A stretch of 64,000 nucleotides of DNA from Neopestalotiopsis rosae (Eukaryota; Ascomycota; Sordariomycetes; Amphisphaeriales; Sporocadaceae): positions 2,976,001-3,040,000 of the forward strand of contig JALGAS010000006.1 in the NCBI GenBank assembly GCA_023078685.1, in the 5' to 3' direction. A model generated the notes under the pieces. It made no database searches and was not told the DNA's origin. It saw only the letters and a program-made list of their open reading frames with translations. Position 1 is the stretch's first letter. Each line of letters begins with the position of its first letter. Positions 21,486 to 33,104 of the stretch are shown here, in pieces. The position numbers and the translations under genes were made by a program.

Positions 21486-23168
21486 TTATTGTTGCGAGAT
21501 TTCAACCTTACTCCACCAGAAGTCCGATTCAGTCTTTGCCCAGACGTCAGGATTCACTTCTGCTGGCGGTCCAACGCTACCACCGATGAGCTCCTTATTC
21601 TTCTGTCCAAATATCATAATCTTGGGACCGCCATTCTCATAGGCGGGCCACTGCGGCCTCTCGCCGTACGCGCCCGCGAGGCCGCTCGGGTCTCCCGTGC
21701 AGATGAAGCTCGTCACGTAGGCGTGGAGGGTGCCGGCCAGGTCCTTCTGCGCGGGGGAGATCTTGAGCACGGCCGGGTCCATCCCCTCGTAGCGCATATT
21801 GTCGCCGTGGCTGGCGCCTCCGACGACGCTGGTCTCGAGGGCCCAGTGGTAAATGTACACGGGCGCCGCGGGCGACGCAAGGTGCGCCGTCTGGCGCACG
21901 GGGGCCACGTAGGCGTAGTGCGCGTACGCGGCCTCGATGCGCTTGTACTGGGCGCCCACCCCGTCGCGCTCCTCCTTGTAGGGCGAGTCGGCCGTCTTGA
22001 GGGGGTCCGGGTACAGCTCGTTGATGGTCTGCACGTCGGCGGGCTCGAGCTGGGGCAGCAGGAGCTGGAAGAAGTTGGTGAACTCGTCCGAGGTGGACAT
22101 TTGCCGATTCACGTAGAGGGATCCCTCGTTGCCGTTGAAGCCCGTCATGATGGGCATCTTGTGCCACTGGCCGGAACGCCAGGCGTCAATGGGGCGCCGC
22201 CGGATGATCTCGCCGTCAATGACGGGCTGGAAGGCCCACCGCAGTGACGGGTTGTAGCTGTAAAATACCTTTTCCTGGGCCTTGGCCACCTTTTCGGTAG
22301 AGATTGTGCGGAGAAATGGAATGATTTCGGACTCGGGCAAATCCGCGGGAACGTCACACTCTGCTAGGAAATCCACGAATTGCTCTTCGTGGATCGGAGC
22401 ATCGTAATTACGTACAGCCCGTGATGTTGGGGCACCGCTTTCCATGACGACCCGGTGGAAGAGAGGCTTCTTGCCCTCTTCATAGTCGAGCAAGTGGTGA
22501 CCAATCTTCGGAATTGTTAGGTACTTGATTGAGCGCATGAGTTACTGAGCACTTACAGAGTGAGCGCCAGCCGAGAGGCCAAAGAGTGTCACGTTGTTTG
22601 GATCACCTCCAAATTGCTTGATGTTTTCTTGAACCCACTCAAACATGAGGATCTGGTCCTTGAGTCCCAAATTCAAGATACCCTCCGTGGCGCACAGAGC
22701 TGAAGGGAGGAAACCCAAGGCGCCAATGCGGTAGTTGAACGAAACAGCAACAAATGGCGCAGCGGACCAGCCGACCATGGATGCCGTGTTGTGCATGGAA
22801 GCGCTGCCACGGTTGAAGGCGCCACCGTGAACATAAATGGCAACGGGGAGCAGCTCCGTGCTGCCGGTCTGCGGCGCCTGGCGGAAGACATTGGCGGTAA
22901 GACAGTCCTCGCTCGACTCCAACTTAGGACCCGTGACAATAAACTGCTTCGCGGGGGCGATGAATCCGTACTTTGAAGCGTCGATGATATCTGATGATTG
23001 CGCGACCTTGACGGGCGGCCGGAAACGTCTGTCCCCTACCGGCGGCAGAGCATATGGAATCCCCAAGAACTTTTCCACCGTCTTTGGAAATGAATCCTCC
23101 TTGATACCCTTCACCACACCTTGGGTGAGAACGACCGTTGGCCGGTCTGCATCATAGCTCTCTGCCAT
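21486..23168 (-). CDS. Type-B carboxylesterase/lipase, intracellular form
   Basis: Model complement(join(21486..22505,22557..23168)), 543 aa; the 51-nt intron (GTAAGT donor, GAAG acceptor) lies just after the nucleophile. No signal peptide is seen (MAESYDADRPTVV), so it is probably cytosolic. Family features: FLGIPYALPPVGDRRFRPP, SEDCLTANVFR, oxyanion-hole VYVHGG-like motif (IYVHGGAFNRGS), nucleophile elbow GLSAGA with Ser199 (most family members have Glu before this Ser), GNEGSLY acidic residue region, and a GGASHGDNM His. Role: hydrolysis of carboxylic esters; substrate unknown. It is convergent with the quinolinate phosphoribosyltransferase gene. Confidence 0.92.
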
Positions 23169-24252
23169 GGCTCTTGTTTAATACGAGGGCTTCGAAAGGT
23201 ACAAAGGCGGAAGGACTTAGGATCAAGGACCAAGATCAGAAACTGGAGTTGAAGAACAGACTCTGAACAAGTGATGAGACCGCTTTCCCGTTGATTAAAC
23301 GAAGTGTTCTCGTTATAATCCTCACAATCACACCATCTTCTATCGCCGACAGGAAGGCTCCGTGATTGGGTCCCTCTCCGGGTGGATCTTGGTGCTAGGA
23401 GCGATGCCGATGGGGCCGATGCCGGCCGGCAGTCTTCCGAGATAAGTGCCAATAATAACTCTGACAAATGCAAGCTTTCCACGAATCAGCAACGATTATG
23501 ACTGATTTTGGCAGTATTAATCAGTGAATCAATAGTGTTGTGACAATTGAGTTTGACTGCGTTCGACACAAGAGAAATTAAGAGACGGTGCATGGTCGTT
23601 TCTTAGATCAAGTCTCTTCTGCCAAGCCCACAGCCTGCCACTACTGATAAGACAGGTAGCAAAACGTATACCTATGCCCAGATTCTGAAGCTGGTCCATG
23701 GTTCAGTCAGTCTTTGAGTACCGTGAAGGACCATATTACATGATTTGTGACCTTCGTTCCCACGAGAATCAATACGTCAGAAGTTAGTCTATCTGCCATC
23801 TACAGCAAGACAATGACTCTCTGGAGTGCTGCTAGTTTGGACCAAATACATTCACTGCAAAGACATTGTACTGGTGCAACAACAAAGGAACCGTGAACAA
23901 CACAAAGGATTCAGATGAGTCCCATTGACCCAAGCAGAGAGTCATATAGATCCTTCAGGAACTGGTTGTACGGTGACAAGTTATCATTAGAGGTTTCATA
24001 TAACTAGGTATCGACTGTGCAGCAGACAATGCATAGAATCGGCAGTAGTTCTAGAAACACCTTTTATAGTACTACTTTTTATGTTAAAATTCGTGTGTCC
24101 ATCGGTTTCTAAATTCGCAATGCGGCAATCATCGACGTATATAACCAAGAGCTCACATGAGCATTCGTGACCACATCATTTGAGCGGACACCTCACAACA
24201 TACAATTGTCAGAAACCTACACATCTGTAACATCTCTTAATTGAGCAGTACC
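23169..24252. other. Intergenic region, divergent promoters
   Basis: About 1.1 kb between the minus-strand carboxylesterase and the small plus-strand ORF. It has many short AT tracts and no ORF or RNA that I can support. Confidence 0.45.
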
Positions 24253-24594
24253 ATGTCTGAACTTGATGAGTATTCTGAGCTCCTGAACAGGGACGCGTCG
24301 TATTGGGACTTGAAGAACAACTGGGGCGACGCCATTTTCGACTTTGAAGGCTCCATGGGCGTCGACGGTCTACCTGCCGATAAAGCACGAATCTTTGTCC
24401 AAACATTTGCCGCACAGGGGGTCAAGGCTGGATGCAGTGACACCCAAATGCTCGAAGCGTTCAGTTACGCGCGGCTGCGTGCCTTGGGTGATGTTTTCGT
24501 CCTCGCGTGGGCCGATGCCGATAAGGCGCTCAGACTCGAGCGACAGGTGGACGCCAGGAATGATAATCAACTACGACAGCAGCAAAACAATTGA
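24253..24594 (+). CDS. Hypothetical 113-aa protein
   Basis: Single-exon ORF with ATG at 24253 in a usable context (TACCATGTC). It is acidic and predicted mostly helical, with 24 Asp/Glu-rich N-terminal positions, a short WGDAIFDFEG segment, and an Ala/Leu-rich amphipathic middle (MLEAFSYARLRALGDVF). The tail is Gln/Asn-rich. No signal peptide, membrane segment or known domain is seen. Codon use is G/C-ending like the neighbours, which favours a real gene. Function is unknown. Confidence 0.5.
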   Translation: MSELDEYSELLNRDASYWDLKNNWGDAIFDFEGSMGVDGLPADKARIFVQTFAAQGVKAGCSDTQMLEAFSYARLRALGDVFVLAWADADKALRLERQVDARNDNQLRQQQNN

Positions 24595-24837
24595 TCAAGA
24601 CGAAAGACGTTGAGTAATTCATTCATTGTACTCTGTCACGAAGCTTCAGCTCTTGGTGATCGAAGGTGCCTTGTCATCACCAACACCTGGTATGAACAGT
24701 GTAATAAACTTTTGTCTATTGTTAAGATATCGTGTATTCAGTATTCATATGACACTATATTACCTGGTCACAAACAAGTAGAGAACAATCCAACATCATT
24801 AGTGTACCACGTTCGTTCAATAGCAACAGTTCTTCAA

Positions 24838-25674
24838 CTAGCTTCGCCGTTCCTGTAAGAATTTCCTAACAAAATCTGCAGTAGTCTCAGGCGCCTCAAC
24901 TGGCGCCAAGTGCCCCGAACCCTTGATGATGTCGAATTGGGCATGTGGGAGGCGTTGCAACACTTCAGTTCTTACTCTGTCCACCGGTTCCACCCTGTCA
25001 TTCTCGGCAGCAAGGACCAGACACGGAACGTCGATCCTCCAGCTGTCGCTCAAGATGTCCTCGCCCATGGCATATGCTGGCCAGGCTGCGCGAGCGTGAC
25101 GGTTTCCCTGTAGCATGTCACGAACTAGGGCATCTACCGCGTGTTGTTCCAGCTCCAAAGCTGTGAGAACGTGGCGAGTGACGAATTCTGCACTCTCTGC
25201 CTTGTCATAGGCGTGAATCTGCTGATCTCTCATATCCTCAGGTAGTATGAGAGGTGTCGGGGGAGCTGGGCAGATGAGCACCACGCATCTGAGCTTGGCT
25301 TCTGGCGGTGCAGGCTCCGAGCCGTGCGTCCCGGCGATCAGTTGAGCGACTTTGGCACCCATTGAATGTCCGATCAGAATATAGTCGCCAGTGACCTTTT
25401 GACGAACAATCAGTCTAACATCGTTTGCCAGGTCCGATATTGAGTATGCGCTGGCATGGTCGGGACCGGTCGAAGAACCCCAGCCACGAAAGTCGATTGC
25501 TATTGTCGGGTATGTGGGTGACAAGAGGGAAACGACGGGCGACCAAGTTTTTGATGAGCCTCCCCAGAAGTGTAGAAACACCAGCGTTGGCTCTTTAGAA
25601 GCAGAGTTCGGGGTTTCAGTTGAGCTAATATTGATTGTCACGTCTGGATGAAGTATGACGGATTGGTTTGCCAT
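24838..25674 (-). CDS. Alpha/beta hydrolase
   Basis: Single exon, 278 aa from ATG 25672-25674; the frame extends upstream without another ATG. Canonical alpha/beta hydrolase fold elements are visible: LVFLHFWGGSSKTW (oxyanion loop, where FWG replaces the common HGG/HGF), DFRGWGSS, nucleophile elbow GHSMGA with Ser104, a LVLAAENDRVEP acidic-residue loop, and GSGHLAPVEAPE with the catalytic His. It lacks a signal peptide. It resembles small hydrolases of the epoxide-hydrolase/haloperoxidase-like group; the substrate cannot be inferred. It ends 243 bp from the orphan ORF, which converges on it. Confidence 0.88.
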   Translation of the reverse strand: MANQSVILHPDVTINISSTETPNSASKEPTLVFLHFWGGSSKTWSPVVSLLSPTYPTIAIDFRGWGSSTGPDHASAYSISDLANDVRLIVRQKVTGDYILIGHSMGAKVAQLIAGTHGSEPAPPEAKLRCVVLICPAPPTPLILPEDMRDQQIHAYDKAESAEFVTRHVLTALELEQHAVDALVRDMLQGNRHARAAWPAYAMGEDILSDSWRIDVPCLVLAAENDRVEPVDRVRTEVLQRLPHAQFDIIKGSGHLAPVEAPETTADFVRKFLQERRS

Positions 25675-26204
25675 CGTTGATGTTTTGATAAAATTGGGCG
25701 GAGCTCGTGAAAAGCGATAGTGTTTCAATGAAGAATAGGTCCTGTAGGCTTCTTAAGAATGCAAATCGGGAGTCACTGTGATGCCTGTCTGTTTCATTCT
25801 GTTCTTGGCTCGTACTTATTATTCATACTTATTAGTGCCTCGTCGCTTCTCAGCTTACGAGAACTAGGTGGTCGTTCATTGGGCGCAATGGCCTAAATAC
25901 CGAAGGATGCCGGAGGTAGTGGCGTACAGGCATCCCAATACCCCAATCTTACGCCTGAAGCTTACATACAATCTGGTCAAATATTGCTGATTTATAATAT
26001 ATCACTGCGACATAATTCTACTGGGATATGTCACGTTTACATAGCAAGTGATTGAGGCTCTGAGGGGAAACATTCCCAATGTTTCGCTCCCATACAATTT
26101 TCTTGCAACACCACTCAGTCATATTACAAGGCCAAATACTATAATCAACTATTAACTCGCTTGTATGAATTCCAATAGGTAGGTACATGGACCAAAATGT
26201 GTTC
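25675..26204. other. Intergenic region
   Basis: About 0.53 kb between two minus-strand genes, AT-rich; it holds the promoter of the alpha/beta hydrolase and the 3' flank of the monooxygenase. Nothing else seen. Confidence 0.45.
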
Positions 26205-27540
26205 TCAGCAGTAATTGAGCTCACTCGTCGTGACATCCTCTATGAAATGCTTCTCCCGATACGACCGCGTGTACCAGAGATACCACGGGACGATATACGT
26301 CTTCAACTTGTGGCCGAACCAGCCAGCATCGGAGACAGTGCGTATGACGCTCTGGGACTCGTCAAACGCCGTCGCGATTCTGGGTTTCCGGAGAGTCTCG
26401 TAGGCCGTGAACGCCTCTCTCGGGCTGCCTCCGGGCATGCCCTTCTCCATCCACTTAGTGAGGCAGCGGGCAAAGATGACGGTATCTTCAAACACGATAC
26501 CAGTGCTTTCGCCTTGCGGTGGCATGGCATGCTAATACTGGGGTTAGTCTGCCGAAAGCGTACGAAGAGTTACTCAATGTACTTACAGCTGCATCGCCAA
26601 GAAGCATACATCGGTTCGTCGACCATTGTCCATCCTTTGACAATGTGTACACTGGCCAGAGGTAAAAGTCCTCGGCCTTTGTGATCAATTGGTTGATGCA
26701 GGGCACATTGGCGTCGCCGAATCTGCTCAGCAGCTCTGCCCGAGTCTTTTCGGCATCGCTGCCGACCGCCTTCCACCCGTCGCGGGACCCAATGTCCGAG
26801 ACTTCCATCAGAGCGCCGACATAGACCGAGTCCATGGCCGGGCTGTGGTAACTGGTCAGAAGCATGCCGCGCCGCGCAAAGTTGATGGCCGTGCAGTCAA
26901 AGTGTACGGGAAAGTCTTTTCCCACGGGCGCAAAACCAAACGCGTTGCAGACTCCCGTGTACGTCTCCTTGCGCTCCGGGTCCACGTGCTTGAGCCTGGT
27001 AACGGAGTGTATTCCGTCGCAGCCCATGAGGATGTCGGCAGTATACGTAGTACCGTCTTCGATCTCGATCGTGACACTGTCGGCAGTCTCCTGGATGTCA
27101 ACCGTCTTCTTGCCGCACGTCAATGTAATATTCTTTTGCCTCTTGATGACCTCTAGCACGGCCTTGAGCGCGTCGCCACGAGTGATGCGCAGCGCTTTGA
27201 ATGGTGGGCTGCCAATGCCCTTGCCATTAGTACCCTTGAAGCTCGAAACGGCGAGCTTGGTCGAGTAAATATCGTAGACTTCAAGCTCGTCAATGTCTTT
27301 GCCGTAACCATTTTTCTTGATCACCTCATATGCCCCGAGGTGGTCAAGCATACGCAGCGCATTTGGTGTAAGGTTCACTGCGCCTCCGATTGTTGCTGGC
27401 TCGGGTCTGATCTCAATAATGTGTATGTTTGGTAAGGCGTCTCTTGGGGCGAACTTGGTTAGTGCGAGTGCTGTTGTTAAGCCGGCTATGCCTCCGCCCA
27501 GAATAACGATGTCCAGCTTTCTTGTCGACAGGTCGCCCAT
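26205..27540 (-). CDS. FAD-dependent monooxygenase (salicylate hydroxylase-like)
   Basis: Model complement(join(26205..26531,26587..27540)), 426 aa; the 55-nt intron (GTAAGT/TTAG) falls inside the GDAAHA motif. Class A flavoprotein monooxygenase with an N-terminal Rossmann GGGIAGL (residues ~15-21), an Arg of the ALRITRGDAL segment that normally contacts FAD, the DG motif GCDGIHSVTR, and GDAAHAMPPQGESTG around residues 315-329. No signal peptide or membrane anchor is visible. The family hydroxylates aromatic or related substrates with NAD(P)H and O2. The exact substrate is unknown; no secondary-metabolite core gene lies nearby to guide it. Confidence 0.92.
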
Positions 27541-29621
27541 CTTGGCTATTGATGCCAGGTTATTTCTTAGGCAATAGATGTAAAATCAAGTGACAAAACC
27601 AGTAAAACGACCTGATTTCAAAAGTCGAGTATTGTGGTATATCAGGCTCCAAAGAGAATCGAAATTGCGCGGGCAGCGTACAAAGTATGATACCTTATTA
27701 TTTAAAGTATCGGGCTCTTCTATGGTCAAACATGGAGTAGTCCGTAGCGCACCGAGCGCAGCCCGGCGCTCAGCTTATCCCATCATGAGCGTGACAAGCG
27801 ACAGGATGCTAGCTGACACGCAGAGCGATCCTTTTGCGAAATGGCTAAGCGACGCAGGTACATGAGAAGAACTGCACACTATTCGTCCCTGCACTCTGAT
27901 TTCATGAGAAAGACTGCAATGCGATTCGTTGGCACTGGCATTCCGTAGTGTATAAAAGCAGAATGCAGGGCCCACTATCGTCAGCCACGCGGCCGCCATA
28001 ACGACGGGCTACAGATTGGCTTGCTGACACGGCACCGAGCCCGGGACCGAAGCTCAAGCCTTCACACCTGCCGCGATATGCACGATGAATCGACTGCCAA
28101 ATGCATCCTTAGGGGCTGTTTTGCCTGTGTCGGGTCAGCCATGGTGGGCGGCGCAAAAGGTAAAATGGAGACGTCAGACGGGTTCCCGTGTAGGACAAGA
28201 ACACCACCAACGGACGTCCGTACCCATCCTTGCCATCCCCCGTGGACCATGGCGTATTGATTTCCCAGTTCGGTCTGCACGATCACTGTTGTTATAATCA
28301 TGAGAAGAAATCTGCTCATCTTCAACAAGGACACGATTGTCTTGATTGGAGAGCGACATATGTTATCCAGCATAACTTCTGGGTAGACAATCCTGATCCA
28401 TCATATGATCTCGCTTGCCGTTATGGGTGATGCAGCTGGGAGACTACTCGCTAAAAAAGCACTATGAGCACGCGAAGGCTTCTGCCGAAGTGGGGTAATG
28501 CTTCCGTGCTTTCATGCCGCAACCTTCTGACGACTGTAATGTCGCGATGGAATGTGCAAGAGGCGTATTCTGTCGGTCGCTCATAGTATATACACCATGC
28601 TCTCTATCATGATGTAATAATGCCCACTCAATGCTGTCATCTCGATCGGGCCATTTCTCTCTTGTGCGGCGAGCGGAAGCAACAAGAAAGGCTTGTGGCC
28701 GTCGAGCTGTCTAGTCGAGCTGTGCATAGGGAGCTATTTACCTGGCTGGTTGGCTGGCAAGCTGGCTGCGCAATAAACGGATGACATGGCAAGCATGGCT
28801 TTGCATGCCGGGCATATGGAACACAAGCTTACACATAACAGCCCAAACAGAGATTCAACGGAATCATCGCCGGCCCGAACCCTACGGGTAAATCATTTGA
28901 CGTACGTACTATGTAGATCCATTTCGCAGGCTTTTGGCTGCTCGCTGCTGCAGGATTCGGGTGCCCGAAATTGCATCCAAGGTCAAAAGGCTTGGCGGGA
29001 TCTCAGCTCGGGTCAGATTGCCAAATGATTGCCCTAGAAGCAGTAGTAGTTCATACTCCCTATTGCCGAACTTTATTCCGTAGATCAAGAGATGCTAACC
29101 TGTTTATCCTTGTGAAAATCGTGACGCATATCGTCTTATTTAAACACGTCGTCTGAATTATAGCATTCGCATCATGACCTCTGCTTATTCATTCTCTATA
29201 AGCAGCGACTGCGCCGCGATGCCAATGCCCTTGCAAGCGAGATCCGGCCATTTCGTGCTGTGCCTCAACCAGATTTACCCATTTGAATGACACATGCACT
29301 CAACCTTGATTGGTGGGAAGCCTCCCGATGTGACCTACCCCTGGATTACGGCTTTATTGGGACAATGCGAGATCATTATGAACGGAATACTTGCCTCTTG
29401 GAATCAAGTTGACATCCGGGACTCGGTAGGGATGCAGGTACGCTCAAATCGCCAGGCACCGGGTTGAAAGTGCCGTGTCGTGCCAAGACCTTGAGCCGAG
29501 GGCATTGAGATGCCACCTTCGTCATGCCAATTGACGTCAAATAAAACATCATGATGCCGCCTCAGTGGTCAATCTCGGGCAACAGTCCTGTGTTTCTGTC
29601 ACTAGTAACTTGTACGACACA
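27541..29621. other. Divergent intergenic region
   Basis: About 2.1 kb between the minus-strand monooxygenase and the plus-strand GMC oxidoreductase. ORFs up to 103 codons occur (for example 28062-28373 minus) but show no recognisable feature. Confidence 0.45.
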
Positions 29622-32027
29622 ATGAAGGGAGAACGTGTACTCGCCCGGCTGCTGCTGTCTGCGGCGACAGCCGCAGCTCACCCTGCATTTCGGGGCCGCG
29701 TAATCGACCGACGAGATTATCTGCTCGCGGCCTATGACTACGTCGTGGTGGGAGCTGGTGCAAGTGGTCTTACGGTCGCCAACCGTCTCAGCGAGGATGC
29801 TGGTGAGCAGACCGAGACTTTGCGGAGTGAGAGTATCTTCTAACTTGTGCTCAGGAACGACTGTCCTCGTCATAGAGGCTGGTCAATTGTGAGTTAGACG
29901 GCCGGCTTTCGAATGAAGCTCCACTGACAATCTCGAATAGTGACCAGGGTGAAGATATCGTGACTATTCCCGGTTTGGCTGGTGGTGCAATTGGTACTCA
30001 GTACGACTGGAACACCTCCTATGTCGCGACCGAGTATGTCGAAAACCGTGCCATTTCGATACCTCAGGGTAAGGTCGTTGGCGGCTCAACTAAGCTCAAC
30101 CGCATGGTTTTTGATCGTGGCTCAAAGTCTGATTACGACCGATGGGAGGATTTGGGAAGTGATGGGTGGGGATTCGACGCTCTTCTGCCATACTTCAAAA
30201 AGGTGAGTTCAACACCATCGAAGTGGAATTCTTGAAAGCTCCGTCGTGGCTAACGCGTGTCATGATTCCAATATGCAGAACGAATTCTTCACGCCACCAG
30301 ATGAGAATATTGCCTCCACCTACGGCATCACTTACGATGTGTCCGCTCATGGATTCGATGGTTACATGAACGTTAGCTGTGAGTACTGGAGCCATTCGAC
30401 CGCATGACTTGCATTCTTTGACCAGGAAGAATATCATTTATCAATGTCGCAAGCAATGCGTACCCCATACTTGAAAAATTGAGAAGAGGCTGATTTGTTA
30501 AACCTGTTCAGACGCGCCGTTCATCTGGCCCACAACTAGTAAGATATGCAGCCAAAATGAAAGTGACACTTGATGTCTAATGATAATCACAGAGGACTTT
30601 GCGAGCGCCATCGAGGAAGTTGGAATATCAATTTCGCCGGATCAGGCAAATGGCAATGCCATTGGTGGTTTCTACATCCCGCATAACCAGGACCCTGCCA
30701 CCGCAACCCGCTCCTCCGCAAGAGAAGCGTATTACGACACTGTTGAGACTCGTGGCAATTTACATTTAATTACCGGCCAGCAGGTCACGCGTATTCTGAC
30801 TGATGTTACCGGAGACACTGTGACGGTTACGGGTGTGGAGGTGAGGAGACATGCCGATTGCTTTGTGGTGTACTTGCTAACCAATTACACAAGTTTGCAT
30901 CTGGCCGCAATGCTTCGAGATCGTCCATTAATGTCCAGAAGGAAGCCATATTGGCAGCTGGTGCCATTTTCACACCGCAGATCCTTCAAGTCTCGGGCAT
31001 TGGCGACTCGGCATATCTCTCCAGCATCGACGTGAGCACTGTGGTCGACTTGCCAGCTGTCGGACAAAACTTTCACGACCACATCCTCTTGCCGACTGTC
31101 AATACAAGTCAGTAAAAAGAATATCCTCAAAAACTGTTCACATAGACTTACAAGAAATCCTAGTCGTTGCACCCCTTACCGCAAGCAATCTCACCACCAA
31201 TGCGACATACGCGGCAGAATCGCGCGAGCTCTACGACACTGAGCACACAGGCCCTTATGCCGACCCAACTGGCGACTTTCTCGTCTTCCTGCCTCTGCAG
31301 AACTTCACGGAGCAATGGTCTACCATCCAGACGGAAGCAAGCGCGCAAGACCCGGCAGCGTACCTCGCCAATGACACAGCTGCGGAAGTCATTGCGGGCT
31401 ATACTCAACAGCACGAGCTCATGAACGAAAAGCTGGGATCGACCGACTCGGCCATTCTGGAGCTCATCTGGGCCGACGGCACCGTGGTCCTCGGGCTAGA
31501 GCACCCTTACTCGCGAGGCAGCGTCAAGGCGCCCTCGGCCGACATCTTTGACGCGCCCCTGGCCGACCCGAGCTACCTGAGCAACCCGCTCGACGTCGAG
31601 ATCCTCGTCGAGGGCGTCAAGTTTGTGCGGACGCTGATGGGCGCCGACGCGCTTGCGGCGCTGCAGCCCTTTGAGGTCGTGCCCGGCGCCAACGTCACGA
31701 GCGATGAGGACATTGCCAGCTTTGTCCGCCAAAACGCCGCTACTCTGTATCACCCGGCCGGAAGCTGCAAGCTGGGCGCCCAGGAGCAGGGAGGTGTGGT
31801 CGATAACGAGCTCAAGGTCTATGGCATCGACGGGTTGCGCATTGTTGATGCGAGCGTCATGCCGCTGTTGCCAGCGAGCCACACGATGACCACGGTCTAC
31901 GCCGTGGCAGAGAAGGTGAGTGCTTCAAATGAACCCCAAAATCATATGCCTAGTTGTTCTTGGAAATAATTATAATACTAACCGCGCTCACGTATAGGCT
32001 GCTGATATCATTCGTGGACTGGCCTAG
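29622..32027 (+). CDS. Secreted GMC oxidoreductase (AA3 family)
   Basis: Nine-exon model join(29622..29802,29855..29888,29941..30202,30279..30378,30512..30538,30593..30840,30894..31107,31164..31915,31998..32027), 615 aa. All introns are GT-AG; exons of 27, 30 and 34 nt make it easy to mis-annotate. A signal peptide covers about residues 1-19. FAD-binding GAGASG is at 44-49, with the Glu of VLVIEAGQ following. GMC signatures are GKVVGGSTKLNRMVFDRG and GAIFTPQILQVSGIGD. The C-terminus carries HPAGSCKLG (His552) and ASHTMTTVYAVAEKAAD (His595), a candidate catalytic pair. Several sequons support secretion. The family oxidises alcohols, sugars or aryl alcohols and passes electrons to O2 or quinones. 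Substrate unknown. Confidence 0.9.
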
Positions 32028-32238
32028 GGAAGCAAAATGTATCCTTAGAATTAGCTTTTTTGAGAATAAAATTCCCTTACTGTCCTTGCAATCTTGATCA
32101 TCAATTGTTGCGCATGACCCATCCCATGCTATGACCAATGCTGTGGACTATAGACCTGGGTCAGTAACCATGACTCGGATACTCAGGTTTGCCCCACTGA
32201 CATAGCATACGATAAGCCCCTCGCCACTCAACATCCAA

Positions 32239-32325
32239 GGTCGATTAGTGTAGCTGGTTATCACATCGGATTCTGATTCTTCGTCACACATTCCGGTAAC
32301 CGGGGTTCGAATCCCCGATTGACCT
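32239..32325 (+). tRNA. tRNA-Gln(CTG) with a 14-nt intron
   Basis: Acceptor stem GGTCGAT (32239-32245) with ATTGACC (32318-32324, one G-T pair); D-stem GTG/CAC; anticodon stem TCGGA (32266-32270) with TCCGG (32292-32296, terminal wobble). Anticodon CTG is at 32273-32275, with A37 at 32276, an intron at 32277-32290, and T38 at 32291. T-stem CGGGG/CCCCG encloses TTCGAAT. The discriminator base is T. Confidence 0.9.
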
Positions 32326-32781
32326 GATATCTTTATCATTTCTTTTGCCATGTTTCTCGAAATTTTCGCACGTGGAACTCAACTCGGATTATTCGAGAGC
32401 GATCCTGCGAAATCATTCATAATATACCAGTGGCTGCCTTTATTTATAAATATACGTAACGCTGGCTCTTATAGGATCATTTTTGATTGAAATGATTTGG
32501 TCAGCTATATCGAATTTATGAGAGAACATGTCGCGATGCTACTTGCCGGGAACGCTAAAGCTACGTAAATTTCTGCATTGGGTCTGTAATAGTGGAACCG
32601 CCGCCCACTAGCAACAACGACTGAAAGGGATTCATATTCCACCCACCATCATGACTCCTGAGAGACATTCAGCGTACACTTGTCACTAAACGCGACTGGG
32701 GCATGATTCACCATCGATCGTTTTATGAGTATAGGTAAAAAATAACTTGTACACCCACGTTGGGCATGACAGGCAAAAGAA

Positions 32782-32855
32782 TGATCCGAGGCGGGCTCGA
32801 TCCGCCGACCTTCAGTGTGTTAGACTGACGTGATAACCAACTACACCATCGGACC
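32782..32855 (-). tRNA. tRNA-Val(AAC)
   Basis: Reading the minus strand from 32855: acceptor GGTCCGA with TCGGATC, D-arm GTGTAGTTGGTTATCAC, anticodon stem TCAGT/ACTGA around the loop CTAACAC (anticodon AAC), variable AGGTC, T-stem GGCGG/CCGCC around ATCGAGC, discriminator A. It is 74 nt with no intron, transcribed toward tRNA-Gln. Confidence 0.92.
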
Positions 32856-33104
32856 CATGTGCTGACTCGATCGTCGCCAACCAAGTTGCTTGTTGATGAA
32901 AGCAAGCCTGTAAATATCATATATGATCAATACAGTCAAACGAGTCATTGCCACGATGGCTAGACTTTGGTAGAAAGTACAGGTCTGCGTTGACCGACTT
33001 GATCGTCAAACGTGTTACCGCCTATAAACCAGGAAGAGATCATGAGAGTCAAATTCAAATAGCTAGTCACATGCAGTGACGCTGCATATAGACCCACAGA
33101 GGCG

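Larger units (their letters stand above)
32028..33104. other. Intergenic region with two tRNA genes
   Basis: About 1.1 kb between the GMC gene and the 3' end of the six-hairpin glycosidase, containing tRNA-Gln (plus strand) and tRNA-Val (minus strand). Apart from these I see no gene. Confidence 0.6.

Noticed and set aside
21489..22247. 252-codon plus-strand ORF
   Set aside because: Antisense of the carboxylesterase exon 2, whose family motifs are clear.
28062..28373. 103-codon minus-strand ORF with a hydrophobic stretch
   Set aside because: The hydrophobic part is not at the N-terminus as a signal would be, and no other evidence supports it.
26205..31915. Possible secondary-metabolite cluster (monooxygenase plus GMC oxidoreductase)
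   Set aside because: No polyketide, peptide or terpene synthase and no transporter lie nearby; the GMC protein is secreted.
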